Below, in pieces: positions 26,838-35,227 of a DNA stretch of 51,584 bases. This DNA is from a virus. The position numbers were made by a program, and so were the translations under genes. The stretch covers positions 1 through 51,584 of the IMG/VR virus record IMGVR_UViG_3300050021_000090, one strand, 5' to 3'. Numbering within the stretch: the first letter of the stretch is position 1; every line of letters begins with the position of its first letter. Below the pieces are notes generated by a model. It was given only the letters and a program-made list of their open reading frames with translations, made no database searches and had not been told where the DNA came from.

Positions 26838-28451
26838 ATGACAGAAAGTTCTTTTCCATTCGATATAACGGCAATGAACGAGGATATGTGGGCTCAAATG
26901 GCTCGTTATTGGATGCCGACCGGCGTCATGGCGATCCCGCAGGATGTAGTCAATCAACTCGCAGTTACGACGACCGGAGGCGCAAACCGACAGATATTGA
27001 TCGATAGCGGTTCGGCGTGGGTTCAGGGGTTCTTTTATTCAAACGATGGGATTCCACAGTTGTCGCTCAATCCGGGAGTGAACACTAGCTTGGACGGCTC
27101 TCGAGCCGACCTGATCGTCCTTGACCTAAAATGGGGGGTTGGCGCAGCCATCACAGTGAAGATTATGCCCGGAACTGCGGGCTCTGTTTATCCCGCAGGC
27201 AACGGGTCACTCAGCGGGACGCCAATGCCGCCGACTCCGACCCAAGTGTATCAGTCGGAATGGCAAATCCCGCTCGCGTGCGTTACAGTTCCGTATAACG
27301 CCGCCACGCTCACGCAAGCGAACATACGTGACATGCGGAACTTCGTCAACGGCGGAACAGCCAAGTCAACGACCTACACCATCGCCGCCGACAACGCATC
27401 TCCGCTTGTCCGTGCGAACGCTGACGCAGTCATACCGGCAGGATATAAGCATGCTGAGGACATCATAAACGCGGCTCTTGTCGAAGTCTCACCGGGCGGT
27501 AGCTATGGTGGTCTTGGTCGTGGAGGCGGTACGGTTACGTTATCTGAGGGCGACTTTTACACAGGCGGCCCGATCAATATGCCCGGGTCGACCAATCTCA
27601 AAGGGCTCGGTTGGGGGACGCGCATCTATTCGGCCGGAGGCGCAAACCCGGCGATCCTGCTTGATCATGTTAATTGGTGCTCAGTGGCCGAGATGTTTAT
27701 CGATGGCGGCGGGACAGCTCCCGGTCGGGGCTCATTCCCGGCAGTTGTCGCGGGCTCAAATGCAATCACCGTCAATGATGGGATCTTAAACACGTTCAAA
27801 GACCTCTATATCAATGACTGCTCGGACACAGGGATCTTTATCAATAGTATAAGCTCCGGCGACACCTCATTCGGCCATCGAATCGATCGGTGCTATATCG
27901 GGAACTGTACGGTCGGAGTTTGCACGTCCGGCTCACAGGGAATCATCACCAAGAATCAGATCAAATACAATAAGATCGGGATGCAACTCGTCGGAGCGAC
28001 GGGATCGATCGGGGCGTCGGCAAACGTCATCAACAATAACACGATCGGGTTTAATTGGTGGGATGGACTGCAACTGAGCAGCTCGACAACGGGAAGCCTC
28101 ACGGTGTATCGTAATAATATCCAAAATAACCACTTTAATTCAAACGGTATCGATGCCGACAACACTCATGCACATATCCTTATGTTTGGTCAGTTGACAC
28201 AGGGCAATTTTATCACCGGAAATAACTTTTGGACTGAGAACGGCGTGGCTCAAAAACCGGACTATGGGATCTACATGGACAACCTTGTCAACGCCAATAT
28301 AGTCACCAACAACGAGGCATGGTATGCCGCACGCAACTCGGCGTTAAACATCAAATGTACATTTGCAGGCGGATCAAACGTAAATCCAAATTGGATCAGG
28401 TTTAACCGGAGCCAATGCTCCGCACCGAACGGCTCGAGTTACGACGCATAA
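26838..28451 (+). CDS. Right-handed beta-helix tailspike protein
   Basis: The 537-residue protein has an N-terminal baseplate-binding domain (about 1-180: SSFPFDITAMNEDMW, SGSAWVQGFFY) and then a pectate-lyase-like beta-helix. The helix is recognisable from Asn/Gly-rich coils such as NTFKDLYINDCSDTGIFI, KNQIKYNKIGMQLVG and NIVTNNEAWYA. Such spikes bind and often cut host polysaccharide. Catalytic residues could not be identified. Confidence 0.75.
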   Translation: MTESSFPFDITAMNEDMWAQMARYWMPTGVMAIPQDVVNQLAVTTTGGANRQILIDSGSAWVQGFFYSNDGIPQLSLNPGVNTSLDGSRADLIVLDLKWGVGAAITVKIMPGTAGSVYPAGNGSLSGTPMPPTPTQVYQSEWQIPLACVTVPYNAATLTQANIRDMRNFVNGGTAKSTTYTIAADNASPLVRANADAVIPAGYKHAEDIINAALVEVSPGGSYGGLGRGGGTVTLSEGDFYTGGPINMPGSTNLKGLGWGTRIYSAGGANPAILLDHVNWCSVAEMFIDGGGTAPGRGSFPAVVAGSNAITVNDGILNTFKDLYINDCSDTGIFINSISSGDTSFGHRIDRCYIGNCTVGVCTSGSQGIITKNQIKYNKIGMQLVGATGSIGASANVINNNTIGFNWWDGLQLSSSTTGSLTVYRNNIQNNHFNSNGIDADNTHAHILMFGQLTQGNFITGNNFWTENGVAQKPDYGIYMDNLVNANIVTNNEAWYAARNSALNIKCTFAGGSNVNPNWIRFNRSQCSAPNGSSYDA

Positions 28452-28455
28452 TACC

Positions 28456-28557
28456 ATGGCAGGCAATGACCGAAAGCACAACGGAAAAGCACGACGACGA
28501 AAAAAGCGAGCGAGGAAAAAACATGACGCCGAGGAACGGACGAAATACCTATTCTGA
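28456..28557 (+). CDS. Very basic 33-residue out-of-frame ORF
   Basis: ATG 28456 lies just after the tailspike stop and reads MAGNDRKHNGKARRRKKRAR onward; about half of its residues are Lys, Arg or His. It overlaps the next gene in another frame. There is no strong SD. It could be a small DNA- or RNA-binding peptide or an accident of a Lys/Arg-rich frame. Confidence 0.25.
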   Translation: MAGNDRKHNGKARRRKKRARKKHDAEERTKYLF

Positions 28558-28999
28558 AAATGGCTTGCCGTTTAGAATGGCCGAGGCGGAACACACGCTC
28601 CGCGATCATGAGAAACTCCTCGACGAACTCAGGCTTAACAAGGTCGCACAGGACGGAGTCAATGCTTTATTCAAAGAGCAGATCGAGACACTCAAGCAAC
28701 AACACAAGAACAGCGATATAGCGATCAAGGACATCAACGACTCCCGCGAAGAGATGCTCAGGATGCTCAACGACCGAATGAGCCGCGTTGACCACACTCT
28801 CAACGAAAAGATAAACCACATGGACGAGGTTCTCAGTGCGTCGATGGCTGCGCTTGGAGAACGATTTGAAAAGAACCTTGGCACACTCTCCCAAACATTC
28901 ACCGACTTCGCAAGCGCAAATAAAACATGGCTTATGGGAGTTATGCTGACGGTGATAATGGCGATGTTCTTCATAATCGCGTCGAGGTTTATACCTTAA
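28523..28999 (+). CDS. Coiled-coil protein with C-terminal membrane helix
   Basis: The ATG at 28523 has CGAGG upstream; an in-frame ATG at 28466 adds 19 residues. A long coiled-coil (about 20-120, HTLRDHEKLLDEL ... KINHMDEVL) is followed by one transmembrane helix (TWLMGVMLTVIMAMFFIIAS) at the end. This resembles XhlA-type, holin-associated proteins. Its position between tail fibres and the holin-like gene agrees with a lysis or membrane-attachment role. Confidence 0.6.
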   Translation: MTPRNGRNTYSENGLPFRMAEAEHTLRDHEKLLDELRLNKVAQDGVNALFKEQIETLKQQHKNSDIAIKDINDSREEMLRMLNDRMSRVDHTLNEKINHMDEVLSASMAALGERFEKNLGTLSQTFTDFASANKTWLMGVMLTVIMAMFFIIASRFIP

Positions 29000-29011
29000 A
29001 GGAGTAAAAAA

Positions 29012-30961
29012 ATGACCGATGTCACCATAATCACCACTTGCGTCGGAGCGACGCAAATCGACGGCGCGGATTGCTCAGAAGTATTCCAAGTTGTCGATCC
29101 GACGGTTCAATATGACCCCGGTTGTTACCCGGAAGTGGTCGAGGCCGAGTTCAGTGTCGGCTCAACGACCGCCATCGCTGACGCGGGAATCACCTCGAGC
29201 GGTTTCGGCGGCGATATGCTATGGAGCGATCCTGCAACGTGGATCGGGGGCGTTGTTCCCGGAGATGGCAACGGCGTCTCGATCGCGACCGGAGACATCG
29301 TTCACTTTGACCTCGACGAATCAGCTTTTAACGTAGGACACAACGGGATCGTGATCCACGGCACGCTATGTTTTGCCACGGCTTCACCGATCACCGGAAC
29401 GGCGCTCATTCCGTTCACACTGACGCCGACGCTTGCCTTGATGGACTCGACACAGATCACCGGCGAAGGCTCACTCTTTATCGGTAACTCCACAGCCGAC
29501 CCGATCGCCGCGGCTCCTATCGGCATGGCGCACAGGGCCGCAATCCTCGTCCTCGGCAACACGCCCCCGGGCGGACTGATTAACGTCGCAAACTGTTCGA
29601 TATTTGGATGGTATGACCTAATCAACGACACGACGCTGGTATTGCCACAGAACGCCGGAGATACGACTGTCACCGTCACGGACACTCTAATGATTAACAC
29701 CGGCGACACGATCCTGATCGGCAGCTCAATCGATCAGGGGATGTTTGACGAAGCCAACGCCGGGATCTACGAGGTCGCGTTGTATGATCCAACGACGAAT
29801 ATCGTCACGCTCACCGAACCTCTTGGAGAGCCGCGGCTTGTCGGCGAGATCCTCGCACACGTCTCGCGGCCGATCTATGTCAACGCTCCCGTCGCAGTAG
29901 GCGTCCCGGCCCCGTTGTTTGCGACTGAGGTCAGCACGTTTGATTCACTTATCGGCTTATGGCTTGCAGGCGGAGCTCACCTCGCACACAACCTCCCCGA
30001 CAACTATGAGATCACAGCACTCACGATCCAAGGCAACACCGTTCCGGCGCTCTATGGTAACTCCGGCGGGATTGACATCTTAAACAGCACAGCGGTAAAC
30101 GCGACTACCGCTCCGACGCTTGGCGCGTTCCTCGACACGATGACCGGCTCTGTCTTTATGCAAGACTGCGTCATCTCCGGCGCGAATACAGGGATTAACA
30201 ATATCACCGGCATTCAAGGGAAGGACGTCACAATACAGAACATGGAAGTCGCGTGCATGAATCAGATCAACACGTCGCTGTTCAACGGCTGCATGTTTCA
30301 AGGCGCAAGCCTCGGAGCGTCAAACGGCGGATCGAACACGTATGTCAATTGCACATTCAACAACAACGTCGTCGACTTCATAAATGAGTATGAGGCCGTG
30401 TGCTATGGCTTGACTCTCGGGAACCCACTCACTCTCGGAGTTCCGCTGACAGCCGCGAGCAAGCAGTGGTATTCAAACGACTCATACGACCACAACGGGA
30501 ACATCGGCATGCACCGGACATGGTGCGTTGGCGGCTATATGTTCATGCAAACGCTCGAGACCTATGCCGGATTTCCTACGTGGCAATTCATAATCCAACA
30601 AGCCAACCTCCCGATCTATTGGGATACGCCATTCCTCGGCAAACTCGGCGACACGATCAACGTATCGATAGTGATGAAAAAGGAGTTCCTCGGCGGGACG
30701 GCCAAGTTCCAAATCATCGACCCGGCACTTGATCCGCTATACGGCTTCGGCGACTCGGCGCTGGTAGAAGTTACGCTTCCCGATGAGATAGATCATTGGC
30801 GTGTGCTGTCTTTAACGTTCTCGCCGGACGTCACAAAGGCATATAACGCCCGAGTATTAGTTCAGAGCACCGACGGCGAGGGTGTAGCTTACGCGCAACT
30901 CGAAGGGTTGGACGCTGTGACAATTATAGGAGACGACATCATAGCCTACGGGCCGATTTGA
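29012..30961 (+). CDS. G8-domain tail protein with beta-helix features
   Basis: The 649-residue protein opens with a short region and then LWSDPATWIGGVVPGDGN and VSIATGDIVHFDLD, the hallmark of the G8 domain, with MAHRAAILVLGN further on. A beta-helix-like middle and a carbohydrate-binding-like C-terminal domain (about 520-649) follow. G8 proteins are linked to extracellular glycan binding or cleavage. It is the last large virion gene of the late block. Confidence 0.65.
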   Translation: MTDVTIITTCVGATQIDGADCSEVFQVVDPTVQYDPGCYPEVVEAEFSVGSTTAIADAGITSSGFGGDMLWSDPATWIGGVVPGDGNGVSIATGDIVHFDLDESAFNVGHNGIVIHGTLCFATASPITGTALIPFTLTPTLALMDSTQITGEGSLFIGNSTADPIAAAPIGMAHRAAILVLGNTPPGGLINVANCSIFGWYDLINDTTLVLPQNAGDTTVTVTDTLMINTGDTILIGSSIDQGMFDEANAGIYEVALYDPTTNIVTLTEPLGEPRLVGEILAHVSRPIYVNAPVAVGVPAPLFATEVSTFDSLIGLWLAGGAHLAHNLPDNYEITALTIQGNTVPALYGNSGGIDILNSTAVNATTAPTLGAFLDTMTGSVFMQDCVISGANTGINNITGIQGKDVTIQNMEVACMNQINTSLFNGCMFQGASLGASNGGSNTYVNCTFNNNVVDFINEYEAVCYGLTLGNPLTLGVPLTAASKQWYSNDSYDHNGNIGMHRTWCVGGYMFMQTLETYAGFPTWQFIIQQANLPIYWDTPFLGKLGDTINVSIVMKKEFLGGTAKFQIIDPALDPLYGFGDSALVEVTLPDEIDHWRVLSLTFSPDVTKAYNARVLVQSTDGEGVAYAQLEGLDAVTIIGDDIIAYGPI

Positions 30962-30991
30962 TACGTTTAAAACGGAGCTAGGAGACGTCAG

Positions 30992-31177
30992 TTGTCAACT
31001 CGAAAGGATCGAGATGCACAGGCCCGTTGGTGTAGTGAACACAAAGTTCTCCGCATCACCAACGAAGCACACGTGGCACTCTTGCGCTATGCGGGCAAAC
31101 TCCAAATGGAGCGAGGGGAGGATATGACGACATCAAAGGCTATCGAGGAGTTAGTGAAACAGGTGTTAAAAGACTAG
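30992..31177 (+). CDS. Ribbon-helix-helix-like small protein (61 aa)
   Basis: TTG 30992 follows TAGGAG. The segment VLRITNEAHVALLRYAGKLQ followed by MTTSKAIEELVKQVL fits a ribbon-helix-helix fold: one strand and two helices. It resembles the 64-residue protein at 34452 (VYIPNEAHEWLQKRAGEIQ). Likely a small DNA-binding regulator. Confidence 0.55.
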   Translation: MSTRKDRDAQARWCSEHKVLRITNEAHVALLRYAGKLQMERGEDMTTSKAIEELVKQVLKD

Positions 31178-31189
31178 GAGGTGAAACAA

Positions 31190-31483
31190 ATGATAGTAGA
31201 TCAAAGCACGGTTAATTTTCTTTGCCTCGTCGCGGGGCTTACGATTGGTGTAGTATTACACACGCTCGTCAGTGACGTGGCGGATCTCAGTGCAACGTCG
31301 CACAAGATTGTAGTGATCCTTATAGCCGTCATCGGCGGAATCGCAACACTCGCGGCAAGTGGCAACGTTGTCGTCCCACTCGCAGCGGGATCAGTGATCG
31401 CCGGGTATGTTATCGGCATGGGTATTCAGATCAGTGCGACTGTGCAAGACATGGCGGCGATGATGCACGGCAAGCTGCTTTGA
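31190..31483 (+). CDS. Holin-like membrane protein (97 aa, three helices)
   Basis: ATG 31190 has TAGGAGGTG upstream. Three hydrophobic segments (about 8-26, 41-57, 62-80) with short charged termini give the outline of a class I holin. It comes at the end of the tail block and is followed by a terminator. In an archaeal host it would open the cell membrane at lysis, which is inference. Confidence 0.6.
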   Translation: MIVDQSTVNFLCLVAGLTIGVVLHTLVSDVADLSATSHKIVVILIAVIGGIATLAASGNVVVPLAAGSVIAGYVIGMGIQISATVQDMAAMMHGKLL

Positions 31484-31505
31484 GGAGGCAACTCCTCCTT
31501 TTTTT
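31482..31505 (+). terminator. Hairpin terminator ending the late operon
   Basis: The stem GAGGAG/CTCCTC with the GNRA loop GCAA is followed by a run of seven Ts. It lies directly at the holin-like stop codon. It probably ends a transcript covering the connector-tail-fibre region. Confidence 0.75.
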
Positions 31506-31773
31506 ATATTTGTCATTAAAGGACAATAACACGGTTAAGACTAGCACAGACCGGCCAATGAATTAGCCTGATTGTGTGAGCCACATGTGACCAACTTGAG
31601 CAAGTAAATAATAAATATCTTACTTCTGTGATTGACCGCGCACCACAAAACACCGTGATTTCAACAGATAGTTTTAATACATAATCAAGCGCACTTAGGC
31701 AGGTCAACTATTTTTCGATTGGTTATTCTCTCTATTTTTCTGCTTCTCTTTTTGTTGACCCAAGATATTTAAG
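31506..31773. other. AT-rich intergenic region, no gene seen
   Basis: About 270 bases without a credible reading frame on either strand. The end near 31720-31770 is pyrimidine-rich (CTCTCTATTTTTCTGC). It divides the late block from the regulatory block and probably holds control sites. Confidence 0.6.
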
Positions 31774-31783
31774 ATATTTATAG
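31774..31783 (+). promoter_or_regulatory. Archaeal-type TATA box (leaderless transcript)
   Basis: ATATTTATAG is centred about 26 bases before the ATG at 31805. In archaea transcription begins at about this distance, so the message would begin at the start codon, which has no SD. The motif and spacing are visible; promoter activity is inferred. A TTGACC at 31756 with TTATAG could be read as a bacterial promoter, but it would give the same start region. Confidence 0.5.
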
Positions 31784-31804
31784 CATGAGCGTGTAGTATA
31801 GCCT

Positions 31805-32200
31805 ATGGCAGATTCATTCGGCCTAAGACGGGGGGGGCAGTATGAGACGCAGATAGTCGCCATAGAACGCGAGATTAAAGAGCGCGTCGACGGCTGCATG
31901 CGTCCTCAGTGTTGGGTTCTCAAAGACGAGAAGGATATTGGAAAAATGTATCTCGGCAAAAAAGTCACGACTGACGGCAAAGGCCGATACGTCTATATCC
32001 GACGCTATCTCTTTTTGTTGACCTACGGTTTCCTTCCCGATAGACGCAGACTTGAGACGCTCTGCGGGAACAATCGTTGCGTCAATCCGGCTCATGTAAC
32101 GTACGCTCGGTTTAATAGGACGTATGAGCAGGTTAAGGAGTTGTTAAAGCGCAATTGGATAACTGAGGAACAAGTTGAGGAATTATATTCAGGAGGTTAA
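31805..32200 (+). CDS. HNH_3-like nuclease or DNA-binding protein
   Basis: The 131-residue protein has CGNNRCVNPAHVTYARFNRT, the second half of an HNH_3 motif (CxNxxCVNPxHL). The usual His before the first Cys is replaced (LETLC), so cleavage may be lost. It is basic, has no SD, and probably comes from a leaderless message. It is first in the regulatory block, so a regulator or homing-type nuclease are both possible. Confidence 0.55.
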   Translation: MADSFGLRRGGQYETQIVAIEREIKERVDGCMRPQCWVLKDEKDIGKMYLGKKVTTDGKGRYVYIRRYLFLLTYGFLPDRRRLETLCGNNRCVNPAHVTYARFNRTYEQVKELLKRNWITEEQVEELYSGG

Positions 32201-32202
32201 GG

Positions 32203-33177
32203 ATGGTAGGAACAGGACTTTGCGTCTCGGCATGTAAAAAACGATGCGAGACGATTAGACAGCATAAAAACAAGTGTGGCCTTACATCAAGTCAGATTAA
32301 CGATGATGAGCGGTATTTTGATTGGGTAGAGGATGTGGTCCGGATATACGGGACAGATGAAGAACGTATTTATACGTTCTGTAAAAAATCGCCAATGGAG
32401 CCGTTATTTGAGAAAAGGAACGCGGAACTTAAAGAAGCAGCTACGCATATAATAGTTGACCGCATAGGTATGAAGAAAAGAACAACAAAGAAGGACGTAA
32501 TAAACATCCTTCAAGAACTCCGCGCAAAAGACAAAACAACAAAAGGGACAACGACATGGAAACCAAAAGAGAAACCACAGGCAGAATTAATGCACGGCGA
32601 CTTTAAAGAAGTTCTCCCCACAATCGAAGCGGATTCTATTGACTTAGTTTTTACCGACCCACCGTATGATATTCAATCATTAGACCTTTGGGAAGATTTA
32701 GCGCGAGAATCTAAGAGAATTTTAAAACCCGGCGGCTTCTTAGCGACCTATGCAAGCGTCAACACATTGCCGTTAACGTTAGACAGCATCGGCGCTCACT
32801 TAAACTACTATTGGACGGTCGCAGTCACACATACACATGGACAGGCGCGCTTTTGGAAGTACAAGATGTGGCGGGGTTGGAAACCTATCCTTATATTTGT
32901 CAAGGGCGAACGTGACGAAGCAAAACATGCTTGGCTTAATGACGTAATAAGTGAAGGCGCAGTCGATGTAAAGGACGTGCATGAATGGTCACAACCGGCG
33001 GCTCACGCTAAGATAATTATAGAAGCATTCTGCGACGGAACTTCTAAGATTATTGACCCTATGTGTGGTGCTGCGACTATACCAATTGAGGCGGCCCGGT
33101 TAGGACATGAAGCAATCGGAATCGAGAAAGACGAGGCCCGATATACAAAAGCATTGGCGAGGATTGGCGATGACTAA
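32203..33177 (+). CDS. DNA methyltransferase (DPPY, beta-type order)
   Basis: The 324-residue protein has an N-terminal Cys-containing segment (about 1-125), then LVFTDPPYDIQS (motif IV, about 150-158), LKPGGFLATY, and a C-terminal motif I region DPMCGAATIPIEAARLG. Motif IV before motif I gives the beta-class order of N6-adenine or N4-cytosine methyltransferases. It may protect the viral genome from host restriction. No partner restriction gene is present. AGGAGG precedes the start by 6 bases. Confidence 0.85.
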   Translation: MVGTGLCVSACKKRCETIRQHKNKCGLTSSQINDDERYFDWVEDVVRIYGTDEERIYTFCKKSPMEPLFEKRNAELKEAATHIIVDRIGMKKRTTKKDVINILQELRAKDKTTKGTTTWKPKEKPQAELMHGDFKEVLPTIEADSIDLVFTDPPYDIQSLDLWEDLARESKRILKPGGFLATYASVNTLPLTLDSIGAHLNYYWTVAVTHTHGQARFWKYKMWRGWKPILIFVKGERDEAKHAWLNDVISEGAVDVKDVHEWSQPAAHAKIIIEAFCDGTSKIIDPMCGAATIPIEAARLGHEAIGIEKDEARYTKALARIGDD

Positions 33178-33739
33178 ACAATCATTTGACCCAAATAAAT
33201 TTGACACCTTTGATAATTGGCATGCGGGCTGCAAATATTTAGATGCCCGCGACCTCGGATTATCGTCCAACGACATTGATAAAATAAATCTCCACATAGA
33301 AGGGGCCGTTGAGCACTATCAAGTGTTAGAGATTAAATCCCATGGATACCGAGATTTTCGTCAAAGATACAAAGGCGGCCCAATGCAAGAAAAAACTTTT
33401 AGAACTACAGATAGGGCATTCAAAATATTAGCTGAAGATGACCCCTACGTTTCATATCACGGCGCATATCTCATCTCTTATGACGGTGAACTTCCAAACT
33501 TTTGTTTTGATTGTGACAAAGAAGATTGCGAATACGAATATCGAAGCAATCGCCTCGCGTATTGTTTCAAATGTCCAGCCATAGACGAGTGTAACAGATA
33601 TGGAAACAAATGCAAACCGGATGATTCTGTGGCATATTGCTCATTAGAAGATTATCCAAATTATATTGACGGTGAACACAAGGAAATCATACAGTTATTA
33701 ATGAGTGTAAATCTGCACTATCCCTTCAAACCACGATGA
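33170..33739 (+). CDS. Cys-rich hypothetical protein (189 aa)
   Basis: ATG 33170 overlaps the methyltransferase stop. An N-terminal helical region precedes a C-terminal Cys cluster (FCFDCDKEDC, CFKCPAIDEC, KC) with eight or more cysteines, probably two zinc sites. No family recognised. Coupling to the methyltransferase suggests a shared role, such as DNA recognition. Confidence 0.6.
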   Translation: MTKQSFDPNKFDTFDNWHAGCKYLDARDLGLSSNDIDKINLHIEGAVEHYQVLEIKSHGYRDFRQRYKGGPMQEKTFRTTDRAFKILAEDDPYVSYHGAYLISYDGELPNFCFDCDKEDCEYEYRSNRLAYCFKCPAIDECNRYGNKCKPDDSVAYCSLEDYPNYIDGEHKEIIQLLMSVNLHYPFKPR

Positions 33740-33881
33740 CCAAATACGTCAGCGTCACAAGCCCAAACTATCGTCGCACCAAAGACGAGAACACATGGCC
33801 AAAGGAACAACCTTCATTACAATGTATCCCAAAGGAGAAGAACCATGCCAACCGGAGACGAAATAGCCGCAACAAAGAATG
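33735..33881 (+). CDS. Possible basic 48-residue protein
   Basis: ATG 33735 overlaps the previous stop (ATGA) and reads MTKYVSVTSPNYRRTKDE to a basic C-terminus. It overlaps the next gene by 37 bases and contains that gene's SD. The reading is possible but the sequence has low complexity, so it may only be a bridge. Confidence 0.3.
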
Positions 33882-34132
33882 AATACACACACACACGCAC
33901 CGAGGACTTAACTGACGGTTGCCCGATTGGCAATCACGGCATTCCTGACGCTTGTTTTGATTGTGGTTATACCGACCGGGTCGGGTTCTGCGTTCATCCG
34001 GTCGACATTCACACAGAGATAAAGGCGGGCCGAGCAAAGCCGATGTATCACGACCCGATAGTCCCCGAGGTCGTTGCCGACATAAAGCAAAGGGCATACA
34101 ACCTCGCATTCCGAGCAGTCGACAAGAGGTAG
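33845..34132 (+). CDS. Cys/His small protein (95 aa)
   Basis: AAAGGAGAAG precedes the ATG. The middle GCPIGNHGIPDACFDCGYTDRVG is split by Cys and His residues that could bind one zinc. The C-terminus is helical (VVADIKQRAYNLAFRAV). No function assigned. Confidence 0.55.
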   Translation: MPTGDEIAATKNEYTHTRTEDLTDGCPIGNHGIPDACFDCGYTDRVGFCVHPVDIHTEIKAGRAKPMYHDPIVPEVVADIKQRAYNLAFRAVDKR

Positions 34133-34150
34133 TTTAAAGAGCAACAAGGC

Positions 34151-34157
34151 TATATAG
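34151..34157 (+). promoter_or_regulatory. TATA box upstream of 34201 gene
   Basis: TATATAG is centred 47 bases before ATG 34201; initiation about 26 bases downstream (near 34180) would leave a 20-base leader containing AAAGAGGTGAG. The distance and the AT-rich context fit an archaeal promoter. Confidence 0.45.
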
Positions 34158-34200
34158 CATTAAAAGAATATAGACTATTACCTAAAGAGGTGAGTGACTA

Positions 34201-34455
34201 ATGGAAGCAGAGGAACAGTTAATGCAACAAATCAGAGACGCCTTAGAGTTGCGCCGTCTAATCGCGGAGGATGAGGTCATTCTCCTCGATTCGGACAAGG
34301 CAATCCAAGCCTTTGATTTGATGACGAAAGCACGGATACACAAACCAAAAAAGCCGCGATTGAGCGAGAACCTCAAACTATGGGGCCTCGTTGCTATCGC
34401 AGGGGGCTCAATGCTCGCCGCCGTCATATTGAGCATTTGGCATTTGATACTATGA
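34201..34455 (+). CDS. Tail-anchored membrane protein (84 aa)
   Basis: A helical cytoplasmic part (MEAEEQLMQQIRDALELRR ...) is followed by KPKKPR and a C-terminal transmembrane helix (LWGLVAIAGGSMLAAVILSI). It starts the transcript from the TATA box at 34151. Function unknown; superinfection or membrane-remodelling roles are possible. Confidence 0.6.
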   Translation: MEAEEQLMQQIRDALELRRLIAEDEVILLDSDKAIQAFDLMTKARIHKPKKPRLSENLKLWGLVAIAGGSMLAAVILSIWHLIL

Positions 34456-34646
34456 AAGAACACAGCAAAGCGTTTATGGAGTCTCACAAGGGCGTATATA
34501 TTCCGAATGAGGCTCATGAGTGGCTCCAAAAGAGAGCCGGAGAAATCCAAGCAGAAGAAGGTATTAGAGTTTCAATGGGCGACGTTTTAATGGACGCAAT
34601 TAGAGCCCTTGAAGACTATGAAAACACCGAAGTGATTAAAAAATGA
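34452..34646 (+). CDS. Ribbon-helix-helix-like protein (64 aa)
   Basis: ATG 34452 overlaps the previous stop. VYIPNEAHEWLQKRAGEIQ and VSMGDVLMDAIRALEDYE form strand-helix-helix. It parallels the protein at 30992. Likely a small DNA-binding regulator. It overlaps the HNH gene start by four bases. Confidence 0.5.
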   Translation: MKEHSKAFMESHKGVYIPNEAHEWLQKRAGEIQAEEGIRVSMGDVLMDAIRALEDYENTEVIKK

Positions 34647-35227
34647 CTGGTGGTCAACTCAAATGGAGTGAAGACCCTGAAAGGCAACGTCAGTATTACA
34701 AGCAATATCATGAAGAGCATCGAGAGCGGATTTTAGTTCAGAACAAAGAACGCTACGAAAAAAACAAGGAGTTACACCTAGCACGAATGAAAAAGTGGCA
34801 CGATGCGCACAAAGAAGAGGTGGCAATATACCACAAAAAATGGCAGCATGCGAACCCAGATAAGCGTAGGGCCATTCGGTTTAGATACAACGAAGCAAAC
34901 CGCGAAAATGTTAATGCGAAAAGCAGAAGATGGAATGCCGAGCATCAGTGGCTCCGCAAATTGTATACGCAAAAGTATAGGGCACGTAAAAGAGGCAATG
35001 GAGGCTCTTTCACACTCAACGACTTAAATAAGTTATTTGTTGAGCAGGATGGTCGCTGCTTCTATTGTGATAAAATTTTAGTAGATACACATATAGAACA
35101 TAGAATCCCCCTTTCACGGGGAGGGACAAACTATATAGAAAATATTGCATTGTCGTGTGCAAAATGTAATTTAAGCAAAGGCACGATGACAGATAAAGAA
35201 TTTTTAGAACGGAGGGAATCAATATGA
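34643..35227 (+). CDS. HNH endonuclease with long basic N-terminus
   Basis: In this 194-residue protein, residues about 10-110 are highly charged, with repeats of the type YHKKWxxANPDK, a possible DNA-binding helix array. The C-terminal part carries GRCFYCDKIL, HIEHRIPLSRGGTNYIENI and CAKCNLSKG, a complete zinc HNH motif. The sequence is AT-richer than its neighbours, as is usual for mobile HNH genes. A homing nuclease or packaging-related nuclease are both possible. Confidence 0.8.
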   Translation: MTGGQLKWSEDPERQRQYYKQYHEEHRERILVQNKERYEKNKELHLARMKKWHDAHKEEVAIYHKKWQHANPDKRRAIRFRYNEANRENVNAKSRRWNAEHQWLRKLYTQKYRARKRGNGGSFTLNDLNKLFVEQDGRCFYCDKILVDTHIEHRIPLSRGGTNYIENIALSCAKCNLSKGTMTDKEFLERRESI

